A stretch of 64,000 nucleotides of DNA, taken from the NCBI RefSeq assembly GCF_028745515.1, contig NZ_JAQZSG010000001.1, forward strand, positions 310,001 through 374,000. The letters run 5' to 3'. The notes under the pieces are model-generated. The model saw nothing but the letters and a program-made list of their open reading frames with translations, made no database searches and had not been told where the DNA came from. Numbering within the stretch: position 1 is the first letter of the stretch; each line of letters starts with the position of its first letter. The stretch comes from Paenibacillus thermotolerans (lineage in GTDB: Bacteria; Bacillota; Bacilli; Paenibacillales; YIM-B00363). Below are positions 28,570 through 36,501 of this stretch, in pieces. Made by a program: the position numbers and the translations under genes.

Positions 28570-28833
28570 TTAGTAGGTATAAAATCTCGTTTTGTCCGGT
28601 ATCGTATTGTTGTATTCCGTAGGTATTTCTGCCCGGTAAGACCGTTCTACTTTCTTTACGTAAGGCAATCGTTGTATACTTTTTATCGTCTCCTCCGCAC
28701 GGTCGGCATGGACGTAAAGCACCGCATAAAACATCTTTTTGGAGATGTAGTGAAGCGTTCCGTATTTCTCAAGATTCCGTGCGGATTTCGTATCGGATAA
28801 CCAGACAATGATACCGAGCCGTTCCACAAACAT
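28570..28833 (-). CDS. ylbG: YlbG family protein (DUF2129)
   Basis: 87 residues. It matches the UPF0298/DUF2129 family: RLGIIVWLSDTKSARNLEKY, GTLHYISKKMFYAVLYV and LPYVKKVERSYRAEIPTEY. The family is small, cytosolic and of unknown function. In B. subtilis ylbG is next to ylbF; here a ylbF homologue lies 1.4 kb away on the same strand with an asparaginase gene between them. Confidence 0.88.
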   Translation of the reverse strand: MFVERLGIIVWLSDTKSARNLEKYGTLHYISKKMFYAVLYVHADRAEETIKSIQRLPYVKKVERSYRAEIPTEYNNTIPDKTRFYTY

Positions 28834-28917
28834 GAGTATTCCCCATTTCCAAGTGAGACTGGTACTTCTTATGGATACTATTATAACAGAAAATTGTCGA
28901 ATGGAGCGTCGATCTTC

Positions 28918-29925
28918 ATGTCCGAATCAATTCAGCTGATCCATATGATGAGAGGATCCGTCATCGAGTCCGTTCACCGCGGCCATATGGCCGTCGTGGA
29001 CACGAGCGGGAAGCTTGCCGCCGGAGCGGGAAATCCCGATTATGTTACGTATGCCAGATCGTCCGCGAAATTTATACAGGCGGTGCCGGTCGTTGCGTCC
29101 GGCGCAGCCGAGGCGTTCGGTTACAACGAGCGGGAGATCGCAGTGATGTGCGCTTCCCACGGCGGCGAGCAGCGGCACGTGGAAACCGTCGCGGGCATGC
29201 TCGGCAAGCTCGGGATCGGGCCGGAGATGCTGCTTTGCGGCGCTCACGCCCCGTACCATAAACCGTCGGCGGAAGCGCTCGCGCTGGAAGGAAAAAAGCC
29301 GACCGCTCTTCACAACAACTGCTCCGGCAAGCATACCGGGATGCTTACGTTAGCCGTTCACATGGGGGCGCCGCTCGAGACGTACTTGGAGCCGGATCAC
29401 CCCGTTCAGAAGCGAATGCTCGCGACCTACGCCGCGTTCGCCGGGATCCCCGAGGATTCCATTGCCATCGGCGTGGACGGCTGCGGCGTTCCCGTGTACG
29501 GCACGCCGCTCAAAAACATCGCGCTCGCCTTCGCCCGCCTCGGGACGCCTGCAGATCCGCTTCCTTCCGAAGCGTGCCGCACGATCGTCGGCGCCGTTTC
29601 GAAGCATCCGCACATGATCGCAGGCGAAGGCCGGTTCGACACCGCGCTGATCATCGCTACGAACGGCAAGCTTGTCGGGAAGATGGGCGCGGAAGGCGTA
29701 TTCGCGGTGACGATGCCGGGGTCGGGACTTGCTTTGGCGAGCAAAATCGAGGACGGCAATCAACGGGCGAATTATCCGGCCGTTACCGAGGCGCTGCTGC
29801 AGCTCGGATGGCTGACACCGGAAGAGAGCGAAAAGCTGTCGTCGTTTCATCGCCCCGTCATCAAAAACTGGGCCGGCACGGAGGTCGGCCGCACCGTGCC
29901 GGTGTTCAAGCTGGATCGATTCTGA
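28918..29925 (+). CDS. Asparaginase, PF06089 (asparaginase II) family
   Basis: 335 residues. The family hydrolyses asparagine to aspartate and ammonia and is unrelated in sequence to the E. coli-type AnsA/AnsB. Visible signatures are RGSVIESVHRGHMAVVD, the conserved ARSSAKFIQAVPVV, CASHGGEQRHVE, and HNNCSGKHTGML. No signal peptide, so it is cytosolic. The ATG at 28918 follows a GGAG at 12 bases; a TTG eight codons upstream is in frame but lacks a good ribosome binding site. It stands alone, divergent from ylbG. Confidence 0.85.
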   Translation: MSESIQLIHMMRGSVIESVHRGHMAVVDTSGKLAAGAGNPDYVTYARSSAKFIQAVPVVASGAAEAFGYNEREIAVMCASHGGEQRHVETVAGMLGKLGIGPEMLLCGAHAPYHKPSAEALALEGKKPTALHNNCSGKHTGMLTLAVHMGAPLETYLEPDHPVQKRMLATYAAFAGIPEDSIAIGVDGCGVPVYGTPLKNIALAFARLGTPADPLPSEACRTIVGAVSKHPHMIAGEGRFDTALIIATNGKLVGKMGAEGVFAVTMPGSGLALASKIEDGNQRANYPAVTEALLQLGWLTPEESEKLSSFHRPVIKNWAGTEVGRTVPVFKLDRF

Positions 29926-29942
29926 TAAATGGCGGCTCGCTC

Positions 29943-30125
29943 TAACGGACAAGGATGCAGTTATTCGGCGTTTTGAATGGAGTTTGCAGTTGTAACGGAC
30001 ACCGTAGCAGTTATTGCCTCGAAAAAACAGGGATCAGCGCCAAAAATCGGGGTTTAGCGTCTGTAGTGTCCGTTAGCGGCATGACGGTGGGGAAAATGGC
30101 GATATAACGTCTGTGGTGTCCGTTA
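29943..30125. repeat. Four-unit nested inverted repeat (element 1)
   Basis: Four 21-bp units. Two lie on the plus strand (29943-29963 and 29993-30013) and two inverted (30055-30075 and 30105-30125). Each reads TAACGGACA, then 8 variable bases, then GTTA (CTA in the third). Unit starts within each pair are exactly 50 bp apart; the spacers are 29, 41 and 29 bp. The ends TAAC and GTTA of one unit are themselves complementary. The element sits between the asparaginase stop and the ricF terminator and contains no open frame of note. If transcribed it could fold as two stacked stems with internal loops. Confidence 0.85.
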
Positions 30126-30138
30126 GCAACGAAAAAAA

Positions 30139-30184
30139 GATGCGTCCGCCAAGGAAGCTTACGGCTTCCCTTGGCGGACGCATC
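30139..30184 (-). terminator. Strong terminator of ricF
   Basis: Arms GATGCGTCCGCCAAGG and CCTTGGCGGACGCATC form a long stem with a small extra AAGC/GCTT pair at the top. On the minus strand it is followed by TTTTTTTCG. It begins 12 bp after the ricF stop. Confidence 0.92.
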
Positions 30185-30195
30185 CGTTATGTTCG

Positions 30196-30651
30196 TCACC
30201 CGCAGCTGCTGCAGCCGCCCGAGCAGCCGCCCGTGCCGCAGCTCGATCCGCTTTTCGGCAGCGGATCGTTGCTTGGAACCTTAACTGATTCCGACACCGC
30301 ATGCGCAATAACTTCGGATACGTCATACAGCAGCTTATCGAGCGCATCCTCCGCCTTCTTGAATTCGCGGATCGACTCGACTCGTTCCATCTCCGCTTCG
30401 ATCGCCTTTACATCGTTCAATGCGGCGTGATAGTCGGGATGAAAGTGCCCGAACCGTTCGCACTCCTCGAACCGCTCCTTCGCCTTCGCCATTTTCCGGA
30501 TGATCGCTTTCGCCGCCTCGTCCTTCGCAGCGCGCTCCTTCCAGAACAAATATTGCGCGACCTCGCTGGATCGGAGCAGCGCGTTCCCGAGTTCGTCCGC
30601 TTTATCTAAAAGAGCAGGGAAATCCATTATATGTCTTTCGGCTATGCTCAT
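30196..30651 (-). CDS. ricF: YlbF/YmcA family regulator RicF with cysteine cluster
   Basis: 151 residues. The helical YlbF domain (residues 10-120) is followed by a tail with Cys138, Cys143, Cys147 and Cys150 in a Gly/Ser-rich context. In B. subtilis RicF (YlbF) joins RicA and RicT in a complex that carries two 4Fe-4S clusters, promotes RNase Y-dependent mRNA processing and affects sporulation, competence and biofilm. The start at 30651 is preceded by GAGG at 8 bases. The tail is as expected for the cluster-binding form. ricA and ricT are not in the window. Confidence 0.85.
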   Translation of the reverse strand: MSIAERHIMDFPALLDKADELGNALLRSSEVAQYLFWKERAAKDEAAKAIIRKMAKAKERFEECERFGHFHPDYHAALNDVKAIEAEMERVESIREFKKAEDALDKLLYDVSEVIAHAVSESVKVPSNDPLPKSGSSCGTGGCSGGCSSCG

Positions 30652-30749
30652 TCCATCAACCTCGGATTTGCAAAATAAGATACAACTTCATCATATCATA
30701 TTTGCGCGAGCAATGAAGAAGGAAAAACATTGCTTGCCCTAAGGCGCCG

Positions 30750-32519
30750 TTATTCCGGCAAGAGCAGCTGCGCCTCCGCCCATTCCTCGATCGCAATCCG
30801 CGCCTCCGCTCCGTCCATATATCCGACCGCGAACCACCGATCGTTCATCCGCTCCATCCTGCGAGGGTAGAACGTCTTCAGCTCTCCGTCTCTTCCGAGC
30901 TTTACATTCGTCCTCAGGCGAACCGCCGTCTCCACCAAATCCCGCATGGTCGACAGATGGTAGCGGCGCAGCTGCTTGATCCAAGCTTGCGGCACCTGCT
31001 CGGCCAGACGCACGCTTTCCGGTGCGGGCGGAGCGGGATCCACCGGGAACAAAGCGGCTGTCCGCCTGGAGTATACGAGCCCGCCGGGCGACTCCGGAGA
31101 CTTCCCTTCCTCTGCGGAAGGAGGCGGCACCTCGCCTTCTTCCTTACGCGGATCATAGCCTTGCCGCTTGAGCACGTCGAACAATTCGTCGGCCATCCCG
31201 CTTCGAACGATGAGATCGCGGTCTCCGACGAGAGTTATCACGTAAGGCGCCGTCATCGGATGCGACCGGATGTCCTCGGCATCCTTCGAATCCCGGCAGC
31301 GAAGCAGCGTTACGTTCTCCATCGTCACCGTCCCGTACCGGCTCCCCCAGCCCCGCACCGTCTCCTCGACGTTCGAGGGCACCCCGTGCTTCGAGCCGCG
31401 GCGCAGCAGCTCCGTCACGTCCTCGGCGCTCATGCCCAGATCCAGAGCGCGCGTCAACGATTCCTTCGTCAAACGGTATTTTTCCAGCTCTTCGCCGCCG
31501 GCGTACTGGCAGCAGGCTTCCAGCCCCCAGCGGAGAGAGAACGGGACGCCGGGCGGAACAAGCACCTCGAAATCGGGCTGCACGTACCAGGTTCCCGCCT
31601 CTTCCGCGCCATCCGGATCCTGCTTCCACCTTACGGCATCCTCCTCGCCGTGCAAATTTCCAAGCTCAAGCCAGCCGAAGGCACGCATCGGACGCAGCCA
31701 GCACGCTCGAATCGCGTCCTCGAGCTCCGCTTGCGTCCGTCCGCCTTGCGGCACGCCGGCGCTCAGCAGCAGCTCGGTCATTCGGCTTACGCTCGTCCAT
31801 TGCCCCGCGGGGAGCGACTGCAGCAAGGCGGCGGCATGCTGCAGCCATACATCGCTCGGCATGTACACCTCCCGCCAAATCGCCAGCAGCCGCTCGTTCA
31901 TCTCGCGGCGGGAGCGGCCGAGCCACTCTTCGAGCCGCTTCGGGTTAGCGGCGATCCGGTCTACGCCTCCGGTAAGCAGGCCGAGACGGAGCGCCATGTC
32001 GTAGACGACGGCGAACGCAATCCCGTATTTATCCTGATGCAGATAGCTGTTCTGCAAACCCGCGAGCTCTTCGTCGGAGACGTCCAGCCTCTCGGATAAG
32101 CGCTGCAAGTCCCGCTTATGAAGCGTCCCCTTCTGCGTCAGCGGGAGAAGAGTATAACGCGCCGCCGAAAGCAGGCCGAACAGCAATGAGGCAATGCCGC
32201 GTCTCGGCTCGTAGGACGGAACGATTCGACCTGCGGGAATCGCAAGCGATTCGCCGCCGCCGACAAACAGCTGCTGCCAATATACGAATACGCCGTCAGC
32301 CAGCGTGTGGATGCGTTCGCCCCACGCCTTTTTCCGCGTCGTTACGATTCCCCTCCTGCGCAGTCCCGCCACCCCCGCCTCGGCCTCCCAGCCCGTCAGC
32401 TCCCAAGGTGCGGCGGCTTCCAGCGCCTCGCACGTAAAAGGCTCCTCGGCAAAATGAATCACGATGGCGCGGAGCGTTTTTTCCTCCGTTCCGCTTAATT
32501 GCGGCTTCTGTCCGATCAT
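30750..32519 (-). CDS. Large partner of XPB helicase, with an XPB-like N-terminal module
   Basis: 589 residues. The N-terminal 300 residues are helical and unrecognised (possible winged helix at 1-60). Residues about 310-410 (WYVQPDFEVLVPPG, later SKHGVPSNVEETV) align with residues about 5-110 of the neighbouring XPB protein (SEHAKFGVPKKVEEFV), so both carry a helicase-associated module of the PF13625 kind. Residues 440-500 are a Pro/Glu-rich linker. The C-terminus (FYPRRMERMNDRWFAVGYMD) is faintly WYL-like. Its stop codon lies upstream of nothing else on that strand; its start overlaps the stop of the XPB gene by 4 bp. Likely acts with XPB in DNA repair or replication-linked remodelling. Confidence 0.8.
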   Translation of the reverse strand: MIGQKPQLSGTEEKTLRAIVIHFAEEPFTCEALEAAAPWELTGWEAEAGVAGLRRRGIVTTRKKAWGERIHTLADGVFVYWQQLFVGGGESLAIPAGRIVPSYEPRRGIASLLFGLLSAARYTLLPLTQKGTLHKRDLQRLSERLDVSDEELAGLQNSYLHQDKYGIAFAVVYDMALRLGLLTGGVDRIAANPKRLEEWLGRSRREMNERLLAIWREVYMPSDVWLQHAAALLQSLPAGQWTSVSRMTELLLSAGVPQGGRTQAELEDAIRACWLRPMRAFGWLELGNLHGEEDAVRWKQDPDGAEEAGTWYVQPDFEVLVPPGVPFSLRWGLEACCQYAGGEELEKYRLTKESLTRALDLGMSAEDVTELLRRGSKHGVPSNVEETVRGWGSRYGTVTMENVTLLRCRDSKDAEDIRSHPMTAPYVITLVGDRDLIVRSGMADELFDVLKRQGYDPRKEEGEVPPPSAEEGKSPESPGGLVYSRRTAALFPVDPAPPAPESVRLAEQVPQAWIKQLRRYHLSTMRDLVETAVRLRTNVKLGRDGELKTFYPRRMERMNDRWFAVGYMDGAEARIAIEEWAEAQLLLPE

Positions 32520-34207
32520 CGATACGCCTCCTCCGGTAACAGCTTCTCCGCCGCATCGGCCACTTGATACCTGTATCCTTGCTCGACCAAAAACATTTGC
32601 CGCTTCAGCGCGTAGTCCTGCTCTCTCGAATCTTTCGTCACGACGGTATAAAAATAAGCGGTATTGTCCCCGCGTTTGGGCCGGAGCACGCGGCCGAGAC
32701 GCTGCGCCTCCTCCTGCCTGGATCCGAAGCTTCCCGAAACTTGGATCGCAACGGACGCATCCGGAAGGTCGATCGCAAAGTTGGCGACCTTCGATACGAC
32801 CAGCAGCCGAAGCTCGCCCCGCTTAAATTTCCGGTACAGCACCTCACGCTGCTCGTGCGGCGTCTCTCCGGTAATAAGCGGTGCGCCGAACTGCTCGGAA
32901 ATCCGATGCAGCTGATCGAGATACTGCCCGATGACCAGCGTCTGCTCGCCGTCATGCATGGAAAGCAGACGCTCGACAGCCTTCAGCTTCTCGACGTTTT
33001 CCCCGGCAATCCGGTGCTGCTCGCGCGAAGCGGCGCCGCGGTATTCCCTCGACGTCGCTTCGTCCATGGACACCCGGATTTCGCGGCAGCGCACATCGGC
33101 AATCCAGCCCTGCGCTTCGAGCTCCTTCCACGGCACCTCAAACCGCTTCGGGCCGACGAGTGAGAACACGTCGTCCTCGCGGCTGTCTTCGCGAATGAGC
33201 GTTGCGGTCAACCCGAGCCGCCGCGTCGCTTGAATTTCCGCCGTCGCGCGGAATACCGGAGCCGGCAGCATATGTACCTCGTCGTAAATAATGAGTCCCC
33301 AGCTGCGCTCCCGAAACAGGCGCATATGCGAATAAGGGGAGTCCTTCGATTTGCGGTGCGTCAGCATCTGATACGTAGCGATCGTGATCGGTTTGACTTG
33401 CTTGCGATCGCCGCCGTATTCGCCGACCTCCTCCTCGGTCAGCTCCGTCTTATCCAGCAGCTCTTCCTTCCACTGCCGGACGGAGGTCGAATTGGACGTT
33501 AGGATCAATGTGGCGCAGCCCAGCCGCGCCATCGCGAATATCCCAATAACGGTTTTTCCGGCGCCGCACGGCAGTACGAGCACGCCGCTCCCGCCCTCGG
33601 CGCTGCCCCCACGGTAAAACGCCTCCACCGCCCGCTCCTGGTAATCCCGCAGCTGAAACGGTTTTCCGCTCGCCGAAACGGTCCGGATGCGGATCGGAAC
33701 CGTCTCGCTCTCCGCATACCCCGCAACATCCTCTACCGGATAGCCGAGCTTTAGCAGCTCCTGTTTAATTTCGCCCCGTTCCGCCGGCTTAACGCCGATG
33801 GCCCCCAGCTCCCGGTAGCCGTCGAAATACCGGAACATCGAGCCGTAGCCTTCGATTCGACGAAGCACAGTTTCGTCGTCGCAAGTAAGCAGCAGCCTGC
33901 TTCCCTCCTGCACCAGACGAAGCAATCCGAACCGGTTTACAAAAGATGTGACGAACTCCTCCACTTTTTTGGGAACGCCGAATTTCGCGTGCTCGGAAAG
34001 GGCGTGAACAATCGAATCCGCCGTCCAGCCCGAGGCGGCGGCATTCCAAAGCGATAATGGCGTAATTCGGTATGTATGCAAATGCTCTGGGCTTTTCCAT
34101 AAATCGGCGAAGCCGTTCAGCGCCTTTCTTGCCTCTTCGGCTTTCCCGTGACCCGTTTCCAGCAGCACGGTATTATCGTTCTGCACGATGATCGGCTTGT
34201 CCGTCAT
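32516..34207 (-). CDS. XPB-type DNA repair helicase
   Basis: 563 residues, superfamily 2. The N-terminal 120 residues form a helicase-associated module. The core has PCGAGKT (213-219, Walker A), DEVH (309-312, Walker B), the XPB-specific RED triplet (339-341) in TATLIREDSREDD, and motif VI QRLGRVLRPKRG (502-513). A thumb-like insertion lies between the two RecA domains. The family includes archaeal and mycobacterial XPB, 3'-5' helicases or translocases thought to act in nucleotide excision repair. Its 4-bp overlap with the following gene implies a stable two-protein unit. Confidence 0.9.
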   Translation of the reverse strand: MTDKPIIVQNDNTVLLETGHGKAEEARKALNGFADLWKSPEHLHTYRITPLSLWNAAASGWTADSIVHALSEHAKFGVPKKVEEFVTSFVNRFGLLRLVQEGSRLLLTCDDETVLRRIEGYGSMFRYFDGYRELGAIGVKPAERGEIKQELLKLGYPVEDVAGYAESETVPIRIRTVSASGKPFQLRDYQERAVEAFYRGGSAEGGSGVLVLPCGAGKTVIGIFAMARLGCATLILTSNSTSVRQWKEELLDKTELTEEEVGEYGGDRKQVKPITIATYQMLTHRKSKDSPYSHMRLFRERSWGLIIYDEVHMLPAPVFRATAEIQATRRLGLTATLIREDSREDDVFSLVGPKRFEVPWKELEAQGWIADVRCREIRVSMDEATSREYRGAASREQHRIAGENVEKLKAVERLLSMHDGEQTLVIGQYLDQLHRISEQFGAPLITGETPHEQREVLYRKFKRGELRLLVVSKVANFAIDLPDASVAIQVSGSFGSRQEEAQRLGRVLRPKRGDNTAYFYTVVTKDSREQDYALKRQMFLVEQGYRYQVADAAEKLLPEEAYR

Positions 34208-34237
34208 GAAAATAATTCACCCCCGCTTACAAATAAA

Positions 34238-34266
34238 CTCCGTTTTCCTGTAGAAGGAAAACGGAG
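34238..34266 (-). terminator. Terminator of the CBS-domain gene
   Basis: A perfect 12-bp stem CTCCGTTTTCCT / AGGAAAACGGAG with a 5-base loop. On the minus strand it is followed by TTTATTTG. It starts 13 bp after the CBS gene stop. Confidence 0.88.
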
Positions 34267-34279
34267 CGGAAACGATTCT

Positions 34280-34738
34280 TCACGATTTCATCGAAGTACT
34301 GCCGACCGTGTTGCGCTGCTCGGAAATTTTGCTGAGCGCTTCTCCCGCTTCGTCCTCCGTCATATCCCGAACGGCCAAGTCGCCGATCGCCACGACGCCG
34401 ATCAATTCGTTGTTTTCGATGACCGGCAGACGGCGAATTTGATTTTTCGCCATCAGCTTGGCGCATTCATCGACCGAGGTGTCCTTCGTCACCGTAATGA
34501 CCTGCTGATCGCTCATGACCTCTTTGACGGCGGTGGAGCCGGAGTGCTTCTCCGCATATCCGCGAATGACGAGGTCTCGGTCGGTAATGACGCCGAGCAG
34601 CTGCTTGCCTTCCACAACCGGAACAAAGCCGATATTGTGAAGCTTCATCTTCAGCGCGACTTCGTAAATATTATCCTTCAACGTCACCGTTACAATGTCC
34701 GTTTCCATAATTTCGGCAACGGTTTTGACCGTTTTCAT
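34280..34738 (-). CDS. CBS-pair protein (YhcV-like)
   Basis: 152 residues made almost only of two CBS domains: VAEIMETDIVTVTLKDNIYE to GVITDRDLVIRG, and VKEVMSDQQVITVTKDTSVD to GVVAIGDLAVRD. Paired CBS domains form a Bateman module that binds adenosine nucleotides. Stand-alone proteins of this type are common in Bacillus (YhcV, YkuL) and their partners are mostly unknown. The tail is Ser/Thr-rich. It has its own strong terminator. Confidence 0.88.
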   Translation of the reverse strand: MKTVKTVAEIMETDIVTVTLKDNIYEVALKMKLHNIGFVPVVEGKQLLGVITDRDLVIRGYAEKHSGSTAVKEVMSDQQVITVTKDTSVDECAKLMAKNQIRRLPVIENNELIGVVAIGDLAVRDMTEDEAGEALSKISEQRNTVGSTSMKS

Positions 34739-34837
34739 CGAATCTCCTCCTGCTTGGGTAAAGGATCAAAGCTGTATGCCTTCATGTCGGCATATTTTGC
34801 GTTCTCCCTTAGAATCCCCAAACGGAAGCCGTTCCAT

Positions 34838-35998
34838 TCAGCGCCGGGAAGCGAGCGAATACAGCAGCCTTACGGACGTTTCAAGCGCGCTTTCGTCGAT
34901 ATCGAAAGACGGGTGATGATGCGGCGCTTGGACCGTATCCGAACCGGCGCCGACAAACACGAAGCATCCGGGCACGCGCTCCAAGTAGTAAGAGAAATCC
35001 TCGGCGGCCATAATGAGCGGAGACGTTGCCGTACGCTCGGCACCGAACAGCTCGGCCGCCCTGCGCAGCACGAAATCCGTCTCGGCCGGGTCGTTCACCA
35101 CGGGCGGATACCCGAGCATGTATTCGAGCTCGTATGACGCTCCGAACATGCCGCACGTGTGCGCCAGCACCTCGTCGATCCGCTGCTGCGCATAGGCGCG
35201 AAGCTCCTTCTGGAACGTACGGACCGTCCCTTGCAGCTTGCAATCGGCGGCAATGACGTTGAACGTCGTTCCGCCGCGAATCGAGCCGACCGTAATGACG
35301 CTCGGCAGCGTAGGATCGAAGTTACGGCTGACGACCGACTGCAAATTGACGACTGCATGCGAAGCCACGAGCACGCTGTCGATCGCCTCGTGCGGCAAAC
35401 CGCCGTGCCCGCCCTTACCCTTAATATGTACCGTAAATTCGTCGGCCGCCGCCATCATCGGGCCTGCAACCGTCTGTACCGTCCCGGCCGGCATCTGCGA
35501 CCAAAGATGGATGCCGTATATGCAGTCCACTCCGTCCAGCGCCCCGTCCCGGATCATGGCGCTCGCCCCTCCCGGGGGCATTTCTTCGGCCGGCTGAAAC
35601 AACAGCCGCACATTGCCTTCGAGCGACTCCTTCGACTCCGATAAAAGCTTCGCCGCCCCGAGCATCGCCGCCGTATGGCCGTCATGCCCGCAGGCGTGCA
35701 TCACGCCGGGTACCTGCGACGCGTATTCGACGGTTTTCGCATCCTGAATCGGGAGCGCATCCATATCCGCCCGCAAAGCAACGGTGCGGCCGCCCCCGCT
35801 GCCGGCAAGATCGGCCACAATGCCGTAGCCGCCTACGTCCGTGCGGACGTTCCAGCCCCACTCCCGAAGCAGCCTCGCGGCAAACGCCGACGTCTCCCGC
35901 TCCTGGTACGACAATTCCGGATAACGATGCAGATGTCTGCGCCATGTCACGACCTGCTCCATCGTTTCCTGCAAAGTCTCTTCCCGAACCCGAACCAT
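34838..35998 (-). CDS. M20-family amidohydrolase (hippurate hydrolase / N-acyl amino acid deacylase type)
   Basis: 386 residues. The di-metal M20D motifs are present: ALRADMDALPIQD, HACGHDGHTAAMLGAAKLL, LLFQPAEEMPPGGA, and ITVGSIRGGTTFNVIA before the dimerisation domain. The family removes acyl groups from N-acyl amino acids, including N-acetyl-diaminopimelate and hippurate. There is no dapD next to it, so a specific lysine-pathway role is not supported. Cytosolic, with no signal peptide. Start GAGGAGGGATTCGGA-ATG is a good ribosome site. Confidence 0.87.
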   Translation of the reverse strand: MVRVREETLQETMEQVVTWRRHLHRYPELSYQERETSAFAARLLREWGWNVRTDVGGYGIVADLAGSGGGRTVALRADMDALPIQDAKTVEYASQVPGVMHACGHDGHTAAMLGAAKLLSESKESLEGNVRLLFQPAEEMPPGGASAMIRDGALDGVDCIYGIHLWSQMPAGTVQTVAGPMMAAADEFTVHIKGKGGHGGLPHEAIDSVLVASHAVVNLQSVVSRNFDPTLPSVITVGSIRGGTTFNVIAADCKLQGTVRTFQKELRAYAQQRIDEVLAHTCGMFGASYELEYMLGYPPVVNDPAETDFVLRRAAELFGAERTATSPLIMAAEDFSYYLERVPGCFVFVGAGSDTVQAPHHHPSFDIDESALETSVRLLYSLASRR

Positions 35999-36137
35999 TC
36001 CGAATCCCTCCTCATTTATCTTATAGTAACATAATTGTCATTCCCCTTTAAGAGAGATGGTTGCGTCGAGGGACGAATTCATAATATCATGGGGTTGACG
36101 ATTAGCCGCGAAGCGGTATTAACAGGAGGAATGTATT

Positions 36138-36485
36138 TTGATTATCGAGGACAGCGGACTGAAAGGACTGCAAGCGGAATTGGCCGATTTGGACGAAGCT
36201 TCGGAGAAGATCGGTTTTGTCCGTTGGCAATGGGAATATACCCGCGCTACATACGACTTGAAGATTGAAGATAAACCGAGCAAGGAAGACTATTTCGTGC
36301 GGATCAGCACAAGAGCGGTTGAAGGCAAGCTGGAAAACCCCGCAGCCGTGCTTGCGGTCGAAGAGGTTTACATCGGACGGGCCACGTTCCCGCACGGCCT
36401 GGATTACAATTCCGCAGTGCCGGAGTCGGTTATGAAGCTGGCGAAGCAGAAGCTTGCCGCCTTCAAACAGCTGATTCAGGCGTAA
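36138..36485 (+). CDS. yugN: YugN-like family protein
   Basis: 115 residues of the YugN family (PF08868), unknown function. It has KIGFVRWQWEYTRATYDLKI and the conserved GRATFPHGLDYNSAVPESV. The start is TTG at 36138, 7 bases after AGGAGGA. An ATG at 36131 in another frame gives a different, unrelated peptide, so TTG is the only start that fits. It precedes ftsW by 16 bp on the same strand and is likely co-transcribed with it. Confidence 0.8.
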   Translation: MIIEDSGLKGLQAELADLDEASEKIGFVRWQWEYTRATYDLKIEDKPSKEDYFVRISTRAVEGKLENPAAVLAVEEVYIGRATFPHGLDYNSAVPESVMKLAKQKLAAFKQLIQA

Positions 36486-36501
36486 GCGTCAGGGAACTGA
36501 A

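Noticed and set aside
29926-30195. CRISPR array
   Set aside because: Only four units in opposing orientations, spacer lengths unequal at the centre, no cas gene nearby.
36108-36133. TTGACG...TATTAA as promoter of yugN
   Set aside because: Transcription would start inside the ribosome binding site, leaving no leader for the TTG start, so it is unlikely to drive this gene.
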